Source: Actinomycetospora straminea (GTDB taxonomy: Bacteria; Actinomycetota; Actinomycetes; Mycobacteriales; Pseudonocardiaceae). Taken from it: 64,000 nt of DNA. The notes beneath the pieces are model-generated. The model searched no databases. It saw only the letters and a list, made by a program, of their open reading frames with translations, and was not told the origin of the DNA. The translations under genes were made by a program, and so were the position numbers. The stretch lies in NCBI RefSeq assembly GCF_028737255.1, contig NZ_JAQZAN010000011.1, forward strand, positions 124,001 to 188,000, in the 5' to 3' direction. Within the stretch, counting starts at the first letter, position 1, and each line of letters opens with the position of its first letter. This document shows positions 51,618 to 61,033 of this stretch, one piece after another.

Positions 51618-53728
51618 CGCTCGCCGTCGTGGTCCTCGCCGCCGCCCTCGTCGTGGGGTGGCGGCGGTCGCGGCGCGCGCGGGGTGGTGGGAGCGAGGGA
51701 CTCCTCCGCCGCCTGCGACGCAGCCAGGGCGTCCCTCGCTCCGCCGGCGCGCCGGTCGACGCGAGCAGCGAGGGCGTCCTTCGCTGCTCCCCACGCAGCC
51801 AGGGCGTCCCTCGCTCCACCACCCGCGCGCCCCGGGGCCGGCGGCGGGCGGTCACGCTGGTCGTCGCGATGGTCACCGGCCTGGTGCTCGTCGGGCTGCC
51901 CGCGTCGGCGGCCCCGCTGGACTGCAAGGCCCCACCGGACCCCGACCGCCCCGGCACCGGGCTCGTCGGCTCGCTCGACCCCGCCCCGTTCGGTGTGGGC
52001 GCGCCGGGCAGCGTGTACGCCGAGGTCGGCTACGCCGGGCAGATCTGGTGGACCTACGACCTCGGCTGCGGACCGGGCGGCGCCCGGGACCCCGCGGCGG
52101 CCACCGACACGTGGCTGGGCAACCAGTTCTTCAACCTCGCCAAGCTCGTCGTCGGCGGGGTCAACTGGTCGCACTACCTCATCGAGCAGGGCTCGGGGCT
52201 GCTCGCGCCGCTCGACGGGATCGTGCAGGCCGGGACGTCGGCGATGTACGACGCGGTGTTCACGACGTGGGTCGGGCTCGCGCTCATCGTGCTCGCGGCG
52301 ATCCTGCTGGTGCTCGCGATGCGCGGGGACCTGTCGCGCCAGGCGCAGCGCGGTGCGATCGCGGTGATCGCGCTGGCGATCGCGGCGGCGGCGTACGCGG
52401 CGCCGGTGCGCTGGTCGAGCATGCTCGACGGGGTCCTGCTCGACGGCGTCACGGCGATGCAGCGCGGGTTCCTCTCGCAGGTCGGGGTGGGCGACGCGAA
52501 CACGCTGCCGACGGTGCTGACCGACCAGATCGTCTACAACAACTGGCTGCGCGGGGAGTTCGGCTCCGCCGACGTCCCGCAGGCGCGCGACATGGGCCGC
52601 GAGCTGCTGCGCGCGCAGACGTTCACCAAGCAGGAGATCGCCGACGGCCAGGACACCCAGGCGACGGCGGACGCGAAGAAGCAGCAGTACACGAGCGTCG
52701 CCGACCGCGCGGGCGACCGGTACAGCTACTTCCAGGGCCGGCAGGGCTCGCGGACGGGCGCGGGCGTGCTGGCGTTCATCCAGGCCGTGTGCATCGGGCT
52801 GTTCCAGCTGATGAGCAAGCTGCTCGTGCTCGTCTCCATGCTGATCATCCGGTTGCTCGTGATGGTGGCGCCCGCGCTCGCCGTGGTCGCGCTGCTGAAG
52901 CCCGAGGTGCTGCCCGCGACCCTGCGCGTCGGCGGTGCGGCGCTGGTCAACACGCTGCTCGTGGGTGCCATGGCGGGGCTGCACTCGTTGATGGTCATCG
53001 CGCTGTTCCGGCCGGGGTCCGGGGTGGACACGTGGCTCGCGCTGCTGGTCACCGGGGTCGTGACGGTCGTGCTGTGGGCCGTGGCGCGCCCGTTCCGGCG
53101 GTTGGCGGCGATGGTCTCGCTGACCCGCGACCAGATGAGCGGCGTCCTCCCGCCCGCCGGCGGCGGGGTGCTCTCCCGGTTCCTGCCGCGCGGGTCCGAC
53201 CGGCAGGACGACTGGTGGAGCGAGCGGCGCTCCGCGGCCACCGGAGGCGGCGGCTGGCGTCCGGAGAGCAGCGCCCCGTCGCGCACCGACGCCTCGCCCG
53301 CCGCCGTCGACGCGCCGGGCGGGCCCGTGCGGGTCGACAGCGAGCGGGTGGGCGCGGGTGGCGCGCCCAGCCACGACGCGGACCCGGCCGCCGCGCTCGC
53401 CGCCCGCTCCGCGGCGCAGCGGGCGCTGCCGCGCGGGGCCGGTGCCGTCCCGGGGCAGACGCCCCGCGGTGACCGGGACGCCACCCCGGCGCGGGCGCAG
53501 ATCAACGACGCCGACCGCAGCCTCTACCGCAGCGTGGCCGCCCGCACGGGCGAGCCGGGGGCGGGTGGGTTGGGTGGTCCACGCAGCCCCGTCCAGGCCG
53601 AGCTCGTCGACGGCGCGCCGGTGTACCGGATCTACCGCCCCAGCCGCCCGGTCGGCGCGGGGTCGTCGGGCCGGTCCCGCAGCAGCCCGCGGCCCGCCCC
53701 GGGAGGCACCGGTGCCGATCCGGACTAG
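51614..53728 (+). CDS. TrbL/VirB6-like polytopic membrane protein, with palindromic repeats in frame near the N-terminus
   Basis: This frame of 704 aa begins with GTG at 51614, overlapping the ATPase stop (GTGA). It reads: a short hydrophobic helix (LAVVVLAAALVVGW), about 45 residues encoded by palindromic repeats (two copies of SQGVPRS), a signal-peptide-like second helix (TLVVAMVTGLVLVGLPASAA), an extracellular region, and then six or so helices (for example LALIVLAAILLVLAM, LLVLVSMLIIRLLVMVAPAL, LALLVTGVVTVVLWAVA), ending in a disordered basic tail. The polytopic core matches TrbL/VirB6 channel proteins. An ATG at 51869 could start a protein with a normal signal peptide, in which case the first 85 codons are a separate or relic gene. 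Which is translated cannot be decided here. Confidence 0.72.
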   Translation: MTLAVVVLAAALVVGWRRSRRARGGGSEGLLRRLRRSQGVPRSAGAPVDASSEGVLRCSPRSQGVPRSTTRAPRGRRRAVTLVVAMVTGLVLVGLPASAAPLDCKAPPDPDRPGTGLVGSLDPAPFGVGAPGSVYAEVGYAGQIWWTYDLGCGPGGARDPAAATDTWLGNQFFNLAKLVVGGVNWSHYLIEQGSGLLAPLDGIVQAGTSAMYDAVFTTWVGLALIVLAAILLVLAMRGDLSRQAQRGAIAVIALAIAAAAYAAPVRWSSMLDGVLLDGVTAMQRGFLSQVGVGDANTLPTVLTDQIVYNNWLRGEFGSADVPQARDMGRELLRAQTFTKQEIADGQDTQATADAKKQQYTSVADRAGDRYSYFQGRQGSRTGAGVLAFIQAVCIGLFQLMSKLLVLVSMLIIRLLVMVAPALAVVALLKPEVLPATLRVGGAALVNTLLVGAMAGLHSLMVIALFRPGSGVDTWLALLVTGVVTVVLWAVARPFRRLAAMVSLTRDQMSGVLPPAGGGVLSRFLPRGSDRQDDWWSERRSAATGGGGWRPESSAPSRTDASPAAVDAPGGPVRVDSERVGAGGAPSHDADPAAALAARSAAQRALPRGAGAVPGQTPRGDRDATPARAQINDADRSLYRSVAARTGEPGAGGLGGPRSPVQAELVDGAPVYRIYRPSRPVGAGSSGRSRSSPRPAPGGTGADPD
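51690..51817. repeat. Palindromic intergenic-type repeats located inside coding sequence
   Basis: Three hairpin units lie here. Arms GGAGCGAGGGAC (51690-51701) and GTCCCTCGCTCC (51731-51742) pair. GAGCAGCGA (51763-51771) pairs with TCGCTGCTC (51781-51789). A 25-bp segment is repeated exactly at 51718-51742 and 51793-51817 (75 bp apart, so in frame). GCAGCGAGGGCGTCC is shared with the intergenic palindrome at 10692-10706. Confidence 0.85.
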
Positions 53729-54293
53729 GCGCGGACGCGCGGCGGCCTACCGGGCGCTCTGGGAGTGGCCCCTGCACTCGCCGGCGCGGCTGGTCGGCGT
53801 GCTCGTCGTCCTGGCCGCCCTGGCGATCGGGATCTCGTCGCTCGGCGGCGCGGTGGGCGGCTCCGGGCCGGGATCGGGGCGCGCCCTGGGCCCGGCGCCG
53901 TCGGCCGCGCCCGGGCAGGCGCCGGCCCAGGGCTCGGCCCCGGTGACCGAGCTGCGCCCCCGCACGCTGCCGCTCGCCGACGCGCCGCCGGTGGCCCTGG
54001 CCGTCGCGCAGCGCTGGACGCAGGCCTGGGCCACGCACCCGCCGGGGACGACGGCCGCGCAGTGGAGCGCCGGTCTCGCGCCGTACACGACCGACGAGTA
54101 CCTCGCCGTGCTCTCGTCGGTCGACCCCGCCAACGTCCCGGGCACCCGCGTCACGGGCCCGGCGCAGGCCGTCGAGGTCCGCCCGGAGGCCGTGCGCGTC
54201 CAGGTGCCGACCGACGCGGTGCGCCTGGAGCTGCTGCTCGTGCAGGTCGGGCCGGGTGACTGGCGCGTGTCCGGCTACGACCGGGCCTCGTAG
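53712..54293 (+). CDS. VirB8-like/conjugation accessory protein with one membrane helix
   Basis: This 193-aa protein has a basic cytosolic N-terminus (RRGRAAAYRALWEWPLHSP), one membrane helix (LVGVLVVLAALAIGISSLGG, about residues 27-46), a Pro/Ala/Gly linker and an external alpha+beta domain of about 110 residues beginning VALAVAQRWTQAWATHPPGT. The fold pattern and topology suggest the NTF2-like VirB8/TraM type of periplasm- or wall-facing T4SS subunits. Start GTG at 53712 is 17 bp inside the previous gene. Sequence similarity alone is weak, so this is a topology and context call. Confidence 0.7.
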   Translation: MPIRTRRGRAAAYRALWEWPLHSPARLVGVLVVLAALAIGISSLGGAVGGSGPGSGRALGPAPSAAPGQAPAQGSAPVTELRPRTLPLADAPPVALAVAQRWTQAWATHPPGTTAAQWSAGLAPYTTDEYLAVLSSVDPANVPGTRVTGPAQAVEVRPEAVRVQVPTDAVRLELLLVQVGPGDWRVSGYDRAS

Positions 54294-54295
54294 CG

Positions 54296-55381
54296 ATGCT
54301 CTCCCCGCCACGGCTGCCCCCGGGCTACACGCCGCCGAAGCTGCCACCCGGCTTCCGCATCCTGCGCCTGCTCCTGCCGGTCGCGGCGCTCGCCGGGTTC
54401 CTCGTCGTCGTCATGGCGGCGGGGCTGCTCGTCGTCGGGCAGTTCGTCCCGGGCGGCGAGGACGGCTCGGACGGCTCGACGTGCGAGGCCGGGACCGGGG
54501 CGCCGACGGGCGACGTGCCGCAGACGTCGGCCGAGCTCGACGAGGTCCAGCGCCGGACCGCGGCGACGATCATCGGCGTCGCCAAGGGGATGGCCGTCCC
54601 GCCGCGGGGCTGGGTGGTCGCGCTGGCGACGGCGATGCAGGAGTCGCAGATGGGCACGGTCGGCATGGACGTGGCCGTCGACCACGACTCGCTCGGCGTC
54701 TTCCAGCAGCGCCCGAGCCAGGGCTGGGGCACGCCCGAGCAGGTCCGCGACCCCGTCTACGCCACCAAGACCTTCCTCGACCGCCTGCTGCAGGTGCCCG
54801 GGTGGGAGACGATGCCGGTCACCGAGGCCGCCCAGATCGTGCAGCGCTCGGCGTTCCCCAACGCCTACGCGAAGTGGGAGACGCTGGCGAACAGCCTCGT
54901 CGCCGACCTCGCCGGCGTCACCGGCGCGATCCAGGTGTGCGTGCCCGCCGACGAGGCGGGCCCCGGGCCGGCGGAGGCGCTGCCGCCCGGGATCGCCCGC
55001 ACGGCCATCGAGTTCGCGACCGCCGAGACCGGCAAGCCCTACGTCTGGGGCGCCACCGGGCCCAGCAGCTACGACTGCTCGGGGCTCATGCTGCGCGCCT
55101 ACGAGCGCGCCGGGATCGTGCTGCCGCGCGTCTCGCGTGACCAGTACCACGCCGGCGCCCACCTGCCCGTGGAGCAGGCGCAGCCGGGGGACCTGCTGTT
55201 CTGGGCCTACGACGAGTCGGACCCCGAGACCATCCACCACGTCGCCATGTACCTCGGCAACGGGCAGATGATGGAGGCCCAGCAGACCGGCGTGCCGCTG
55301 GGCACCCGGGCGGTGAGGTGGGACGAGGGCGAGCTGCTGCCGCTCGCGACGCGTCCGGGGACGGGGTCCGATCGGGCCTGA
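54296..55381 (+). CDS. Bifunctional cell-wall hydrolase: SLT-like domain plus NlpC/P60 (VirB1-like)
   Basis: This 361-aa protein has a Pro-rich cytosolic N-terminus, one membrane helix (about residues 23-53), a lysozyme/SLT-like region with ATAMQESQMG, DHDSLGVFQQRPSQGWGT (about 115-150), and a C-terminal NlpC/P60 peptidase domain with Cys in SSYDCSGLM (about 260) and His in TIHHVAMYLGNG. Such two-domain hydrolases cut glycan and peptide bonds and open the wall for conjugation or secretion systems. It is the last gene of the six, 2 bp after the VirB8-like stop. The next gene, an epimerase, starts 34 bp later and is unrelated in role. Confidence 0.9.
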   Translation: MLSPPRLPPGYTPPKLPPGFRILRLLLPVAALAGFLVVVMAAGLLVVGQFVPGGEDGSDGSTCEAGTGAPTGDVPQTSAELDEVQRRTAATIIGVAKGMAVPPRGWVVALATAMQESQMGTVGMDVAVDHDSLGVFQQRPSQGWGTPEQVRDPVYATKTFLDRLLQVPGWETMPVTEAAQIVQRSAFPNAYAKWETLANSLVADLAGVTGAIQVCVPADEAGPGPAEALPPGIARTAIEFATAETGKPYVWGATGPSSYDCSGLMLRAYERAGIVLPRVSRDQYHAGAHLPVEQAQPGDLLFWAYDESDPETIHHVAMYLGNGQMMEAQQTGVPLGTRAVRWDEGELLPLATRPGTGSDRA

Positions 55382-55415
55382 CCCCGTCCGGTGGTCGCTC
55401 CTACGCTGCGGTGGC

Positions 55416-56330
55416 ATGACTGCCCCGACCCCGGTCGTCGTCACGGGGGCGAACGGCTGGATCGGCGCCCGGGTCGCCGCTGCCCTGCACGAGCGCGGGC
55501 ACGCGGTGACGGGGGTGTCCCGCGATCCGAGCGCGGCGGCCGCCGCCCACCCGGAGTGGACGTGGGTCGGGACGGACGACGCGCTCGACGAGGCGGTGGT
55601 CGCGGCCGGCGCGGTGGTCAACCTCGCGGGCCGCAACGTGTTCGAGCAGCGGTGGACCCCTGAGTACGTCGAGGTCATGCGCCGCAGCCGCGTCGACGTC
55701 ACCCGCCGCGTGGTGCGCGCGCTGGCCGGTCGCGGCGCGCCGGGCGTGCTCGTCAGCGCCAGCGGCTTCACCGTCTGCGGCGACGCGGGGGACGCCGAGC
55801 TGCCCGACGACGCCCCGGCGTCGCGCGAGCTGGTGCTGGGCGACGTCTACGCCGACTGGGAGGAGGCCGCCCTGGCGGCGCCGCCCGCGGTGCGGGTCGC
55901 GGTCGCCCGCATCGGTGTCGTGCTCGGGCCCGACCACGGCGCCTTCGACTTCTTCCGCCGCCCGTTCGTCGAGGGGCGCGGTGCGGTGCTCGGCTCCGGC
56001 GCCCAGTGGGTGCCCTGGGTGCACGTCGACGACGTCGTCGGTCTGCTCGTCGCCTGCCTCGAGGACGACCGGTACTCCGGGGTCGTCCACGTCGCCGCGC
56101 CCGGGCCGGTGCGCCACCGCGATCTCGCCGTGCGGCTCGCGCGGTCGGCCGGGACGTCGTGCGACGCCGTCGAGCCCGCCGACGCGGTCCGCGCCCGCCT
56201 CGGCCCGGCGGCCGAGATGATCGTGACGAGCCAGCGCATGGTGCCGCGCCGTGCCCTGGAGCTCGGGTATCGCTTCCGCCACCCGGAGCTGGCGGCCACG
56301 GTGGCCGAGCTCGCCGGGCCGACGCGCTGA
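55416..56330 (+). CDS. TIGR01777-family NAD-dependent epimerase/dehydratase-like protein
   Basis: This 304-aa extended SDR protein has a GxxGxxG cofactor site in VVVTGANGWIGARVAAAL (about residues 8-25). NLAGRNVFEQRWTPEYVEVM (about 69-88) is the hallmark of the YfcH/SDR39U1 family, followed by LVSASGFTVCGDAG and WVPWVHVDDVVGLLV. Family members bind NADP(H), but their reaction is unknown. The C-terminus carries the usual small DUF1731-like segment (RMVPRRALELGYRFRHPEL). The ATG at 55416 is clear. It is not obviously part of the secretion cluster; the spacing and family suggest an independent housekeeping-type gene. Confidence 0.92.
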   Translation: MTAPTPVVVTGANGWIGARVAAALHERGHAVTGVSRDPSAAAAAHPEWTWVGTDDALDEAVVAAGAVVNLAGRNVFEQRWTPEYVEVMRRSRVDVTRRVVRALAGRGAPGVLVSASGFTVCGDAGDAELPDDAPASRELVLGDVYADWEEAALAAPPAVRVAVARIGVVLGPDHGAFDFFRRPFVEGRGAVLGSGAQWVPWVHVDDVVGLLVACLEDDRYSGVVHVAAPGPVRHRDLAVRLARSAGTSCDAVEPADAVRARLGPAAEMIVTSQRMVPRRALELGYRFRHPELAATVAELAGPTR

Positions 56331-56394
56331 TTTCCGCGGAGTTGAGCGTGTCGGGAACAAGTCCGTGACACCCTCCGTTGGTCGGGATGACACA

Positions 56395-56415
56395 CTTGAG
56401 CGCACAGGACTCAGG
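56395..56415. promoter_or_regulatory. HAIR element 1 (HspR site) upstream of dnaK
   Basis: CTTGAGC, seven bases, then ACTCAGG match the HspR-associated inverted repeat CTTGAGT-N7-ACTCAAG at 12 of 14 positions. It lies 96-116 bp before the dnaK ATG. Confidence 0.85.
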
Positions 56416-56448
56416 TCGGGTTTGCGAGCCGATGGCTGCGGGCCAATA

Positions 56449-56469
56449 CTTGAGCACAGAGCACTCAAC
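56449..56469. promoter_or_regulatory. HAIR element 2 (HspR site) upstream of dnaK
   Basis: CTTGAGC, seven bases, then ACTCAAC match the HAIR consensus at 12 of 14 positions, 54 bp after the first site. It lies 42-62 bp before the dnaK start, so HspR bound here would cover the promoter. Confidence 0.87.
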
Positions 56470-56510
56470 AGCACACCCGGGATCCACGGGTCTCGAGAGG
56501 AGACACGAGC

Positions 56511-58376
<1,866 letters not shown>

Positions 58377-58383
58377 CGCGCCC

Positions 58384-58420
58384 GGTGGGGCCGCGGCCGG
58401 CACCCGGCCGCGGCCCCACC
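58384..58420 (+). terminator. Perfect 17-bp hairpin between dnaK and grpE
   Basis: Arms GGTGGGGCCGCGGCCGG (58384-58400) and its exact reverse complement (58404-58420) leave a 3-base loop. It follows the dnaK stop by 7 bases without a U-tract. It could stop part of the transcripts or protect the dnaK mRNA end, giving more DnaK than GrpE/DnaJ. Confidence 0.78.
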
Positions 58421-58480
58421 GTCGCGGCTCCCAGACCACACCCGGCGCGAGCGCGTCGGAGTCCTCTCGAGGAGGTCCCA

Positions 58481-59218
58481 GTGCAGGATCCGGTCGTCGG
58501 CCAGGACGGCGCCGACGCGACCGACGTCCCCACCGACTCCAGCGTCGGCGGGGTGCCCACCTCCGGCCAGGACGCGCCGGGCGGCACCGCCCAGGCGGAC
58601 GGTGTCACCGACGGCGGGGAGACCGCCGCGCCCGACGGGGCCGAGGCGGTCGCCGCCGAGGCCCGGGCCGCGCAGTCCGCCGCCGAGGCGTCCGCCGCGT
58701 CCGGCACCGCCGAGGCCGGCGCGCCCGCCCCGGACCCCGAGCTCGAGCGCGTCCGCGCCGAGCTCGCCGAGCGCACCGCGGATCTGCAGCGCGTGTCCGC
58801 GGAGTTCGCGAACTACCGGCGCCGCACCGAGCGCGAGCGCGAGTCGACCGTGGCCGGCGCCAAGGCGTCGGTGGCGGGCGAGCTGCTCACCGTCCTCGAC
58901 GACGTCGAGCGCGCCCAGACCCACGGCGACCTGACCGGCCCGTTCAAGGTCGTCGCCGACCGTCTCACCGAGACGCTGCACCGCGCCGGCCTGCAGCCCT
59001 TCGGGGCCGAGGGCGACGCGTTCGACCCGTCGGTGCACGAGGCCGTGGCCCACGAGACGTCCCCCGACGTCTCCGCGCCCACCGTCACCACGGTCATGCG
59101 CCGCGGCTACCGCTTCGGCGACAAGGTGCTCCGGGCCGCCATGGTCGGGGTCACCGACTCCGACGGCACCGCCCCGGCCACCACCCCGTCCGAGCCGGCG
59201 GACGCCGGCCGGTCCTGA
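58481..59218 (+). CDS. grpE: GrpE nucleotide-exchange factor
   Basis: This 245-aa co-chaperone releases ADP from DnaK. The first 95 residues are disordered, acidic and Ala-rich. From about residue 98 a long coiled coil starts (VRAELAERTADLQRVSAEFA, then NYRRRTERERE), and the beta domain carries GLQPFGAEGDAFDPSVHEAV and YRFGDKVLRAAMVGV (about 210-224). The GTG at 58481 has GAGGAGGT 5-12 bases before it, so the earlier in-frame codons are rejected. It is followed by dnaJ after 42 bp. Confidence 0.97.
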   Translation: MQDPVVGQDGADATDVPTDSSVGGVPTSGQDAPGGTAQADGVTDGGETAAPDGAEAVAAEARAAQSAAEASAASGTAEAGAPAPDPELERVRAELAERTADLQRVSAEFANYRRRTERERESTVAGAKASVAGELLTVLDDVERAQTHGDLTGPFKVVADRLTETLHRAGLQPFGAEGDAFDPSVHEAVAHETSPDVSAPTVTTVMRRGYRFGDKVLRAAMVGVTDSDGTAPATTPSEPADAGRS

Positions 59219-59260
59219 CAGCCACCCGACAGCCCACCCCGCGGAAGGAGCCGTCCCGCC

Positions 59261-60517
59261 ATGAGCGCCCGTGACTGGGTCGAGAAGGACTACTACCGCG
59301 AGCTGGGCGTGGCCAAGGACGCGTCCGCGGACGACATCAAGAAGGCCTACCGCAAGATCGCCCGCGAGAACCACCCCGATGCCAAGCCCGGCGACGCGAA
59401 GGCCGAGGCGCGCTTCAAGGCCGCCGGCGAGGCGTACGGGGTGCTCTCGGACCCCGAGAAGCGCGGTCAGTACGACGAGGCCCGCACGCTGTTCGCGGGC
59501 GGGCGCTTCGGCGGCTTCGGCGGCGGCCGGGGTGCCGGCGCGGGCGCCGGCGGCACCGGCTTCTCCGGCGGCTTCGACGTCGGCGACCTCTTCGGCGGGC
59601 GCGGCGCGGGCGGCGGTGCCGGCGCCGGCGGTCTCGGCGACCTGCTCGGCGGCCTGTTCGGCGGCGCCGCCGGGGGCGGTCCCACCGCGGGGCCGACCCC
59701 GGGCATGGGCGCCACCCGGCCGCGGGAGCAGCGCGGCGCGGACGTCGAGACCGACGTGCGCATCGACTTCTCCGAGGCCGTCGGCGGCACGACGCTGCCG
59801 CTGCGCCTGGCGTCGCCGACGCGCTGCAGCACCTGCGGCGGCAACGGCGCCAAGCCCGGCACCAGCCCGCGCACGTGCCTGACCTGCGGCGGCGCCGGCG
59901 TGGTCTCGCGCAGCCAGGGCGCGTTCGCGTTCAGCGAGCCGTGCCGCGACTGCTCGGGCACCGGCGCGATCGTCGACGACCCGTGCCCGGAGTGCGGCGG
60001 CGACGGCGTCAGCACCCGCTCGCGCACCCTGACCGTGCGCATCCCGGCGGGCGTCGACGACGGCCAGCGCATCCGGCTCGCCGGCCAGGGGCAGCCCGGC
60101 AGCCGGGGCGGACCCGCCGGCGACCTGTTCGTCGTCGTGCACGTCAACCCCGACGACCTGTTCGGGCGCTCCGAGCGCAACGCCGACGACCTCACGCTCA
60201 CCGTCCCGGTGACGTTCCCCGAGCTCGTCGACGGCACGACGATCACCGTGCCGACGATGGACGGCAAGGTCTCGCTCAAGGTGCCCGCCGGGTCGCAGAG
60301 CGGCCGCACGCTGCGGGTCCGCGGCCGGGGCGTCCGCCGCAAGGACGGGCGCACGGGTGACCTGCTCGTCACCGTCGAGCTCGCCGTCCCGAACCGCCTG
60401 GACAAGGCCGCACGCGAGGCGCTCGACGCCTACGCCGACGCCACCCGTGACCACGACCCCCGCGCCGAGCTCACCCGGCGCGCCGAGGCCGCCGCACGGA
60501 GGGAGACGGCGTCGTGA
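59261..60517 (+). CDS. dnaJ: Chaperone DnaJ (Hsp40, type I)
   Basis: This 418-aa J-protein stimulates DnaK and holds unfolded chains. The J domain spans residues 10-75 with the HPD triad in ARENHPDAKPGD. A Gly/Phe-rich region follows (about 80-160). The zinc-finger region has four CxxCxGxG-type repeats, CSTCGGNG, CLTCGGAG, CRDCSGTG and CPECGGDG (about 188-250), and the C-terminal substrate domain completes it. It is the DnaJ1 form that lies in the dnaK operon of actinobacteria. The start is ATG with GGAAGGAG upstream. The hspR GTG overlaps its stop by 4 bp. Confidence 0.98.
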   Translation: MSARDWVEKDYYRELGVAKDASADDIKKAYRKIARENHPDAKPGDAKAEARFKAAGEAYGVLSDPEKRGQYDEARTLFAGGRFGGFGGGRGAGAGAGGTGFSGGFDVGDLFGGRGAGGGAGAGGLGDLLGGLFGGAAGGGPTAGPTPGMGATRPREQRGADVETDVRIDFSEAVGGTTLPLRLASPTRCSTCGGNGAKPGTSPRTCLTCGGAGVVSRSQGAFAFSEPCRDCSGTGAIVDDPCPECGGDGVSTRSRTLTVRIPAGVDDGQRIRLAGQGQPGSRGGPAGDLFVVVHVNPDDLFGRSERNADDLTLTVPVTFPELVDGTTITVPTMDGKVSLKVPAGSQSGRTLRVRGRGVRRKDGRTGDLLVTVELAVPNRLDKAAREALDAYADATRDHDPRAELTRRAEAAARRETAS

Positions 60518-61029
60518 GCGGGCGCGGCCGTGACGAGCGCGGGCCCTGGCCGGCCCCGCTCGGCGCGTCCTCGTCCGGCTCGTCCAGCAGCGCCGTGCCC
60601 CCGCTCCCGGCCTGGGCCGACGAGGACACCCCCGTCTTCGTCATCTCGGTCGCCGCGCAGATCGCCGGCATGCACGCCCAGACCCTCCGCTCCTACGACC
60701 GCATCGGCCTGGTGACGCCGGGCCGCGCGAGCGGTGGCGGGCGGCGCTACTCGGTGCGCGACATCGCCGTGCTGCGCGAGGTGCAGCGCCTGTCGCAGGA
60801 GGACGGGGTCAACCTCGCCGGCATCAAGCGGATCATCGAGCTCGAGCGCGAGGTCGGGGCTCTGACCGACCGCCTCGCCGAGGTCACCGAGGAGCTCGCC
60901 CGCTGGCGCGCCGCCGCCGAGCAGGCCGCCCAGAACGCCACGCAGAACCCCTCCGCCGGCGACCGCCTGCCGGCCCGGCGCACCCAGTCGGTCGTGGTGT
61001 GGCAGCCCGGGCCCCGCCGGCGAGAGTGA
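60514..61029 (+). CDS. hspR: Heat-shock repressor HspR (MerR family)
   Basis: This 171-aa MerR-type repressor binds HAIR sites and needs DnaK as co-repressor in streptomycetes. The winged HTH is at about residues 40-110: FVISVAAQIAGMHAQTLRSY, then DRIGLVTPGRASGGGRRYSV and VQRLSQEDGVNLAGIKRIIE. A coiled-coil-like helix and a basic tail follow. A 35-residue Ser/Pro-rich N-terminus is longer than in the mycobacterial protein; a start further in is possible. GTG at 60514 overlaps dnaJ. Three HAIR-like sites in this window are its likely targets. Confidence 0.95.
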   Translation: MSGRGRDERGPWPAPLGASSSGSSSSAVPPLPAWADEDTPVFVISVAAQIAGMHAQTLRSYDRIGLVTPGRASGGGRRYSVRDIAVLREVQRLSQEDGVNLAGIKRIIELEREVGALTDRLAEVTEELARWRAAAEQAAQNATQNPSAGDRLPARRTQSVVVWQPGPRRRE

Positions 61030-61033
61030 CCCG

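Noticed and set aside
47727-51794. Long minus-strand open frame opposite the VirB4-like gene
   Set aside because: It has no motif, no ribosome site and the Arg/Gly/His-rich composition of an antisense frame. The plus strand has a full ATPase.
40237-55381. The secretion-like cluster as an integrative conjugative element inserted at tRNA-Gly
   Set aside because: No integrase, relaxase or excisionase is seen, the tRNA is 6.5 kb away with housekeeping genes between, and I noticed no copy of the tRNA 3' end on the far side.
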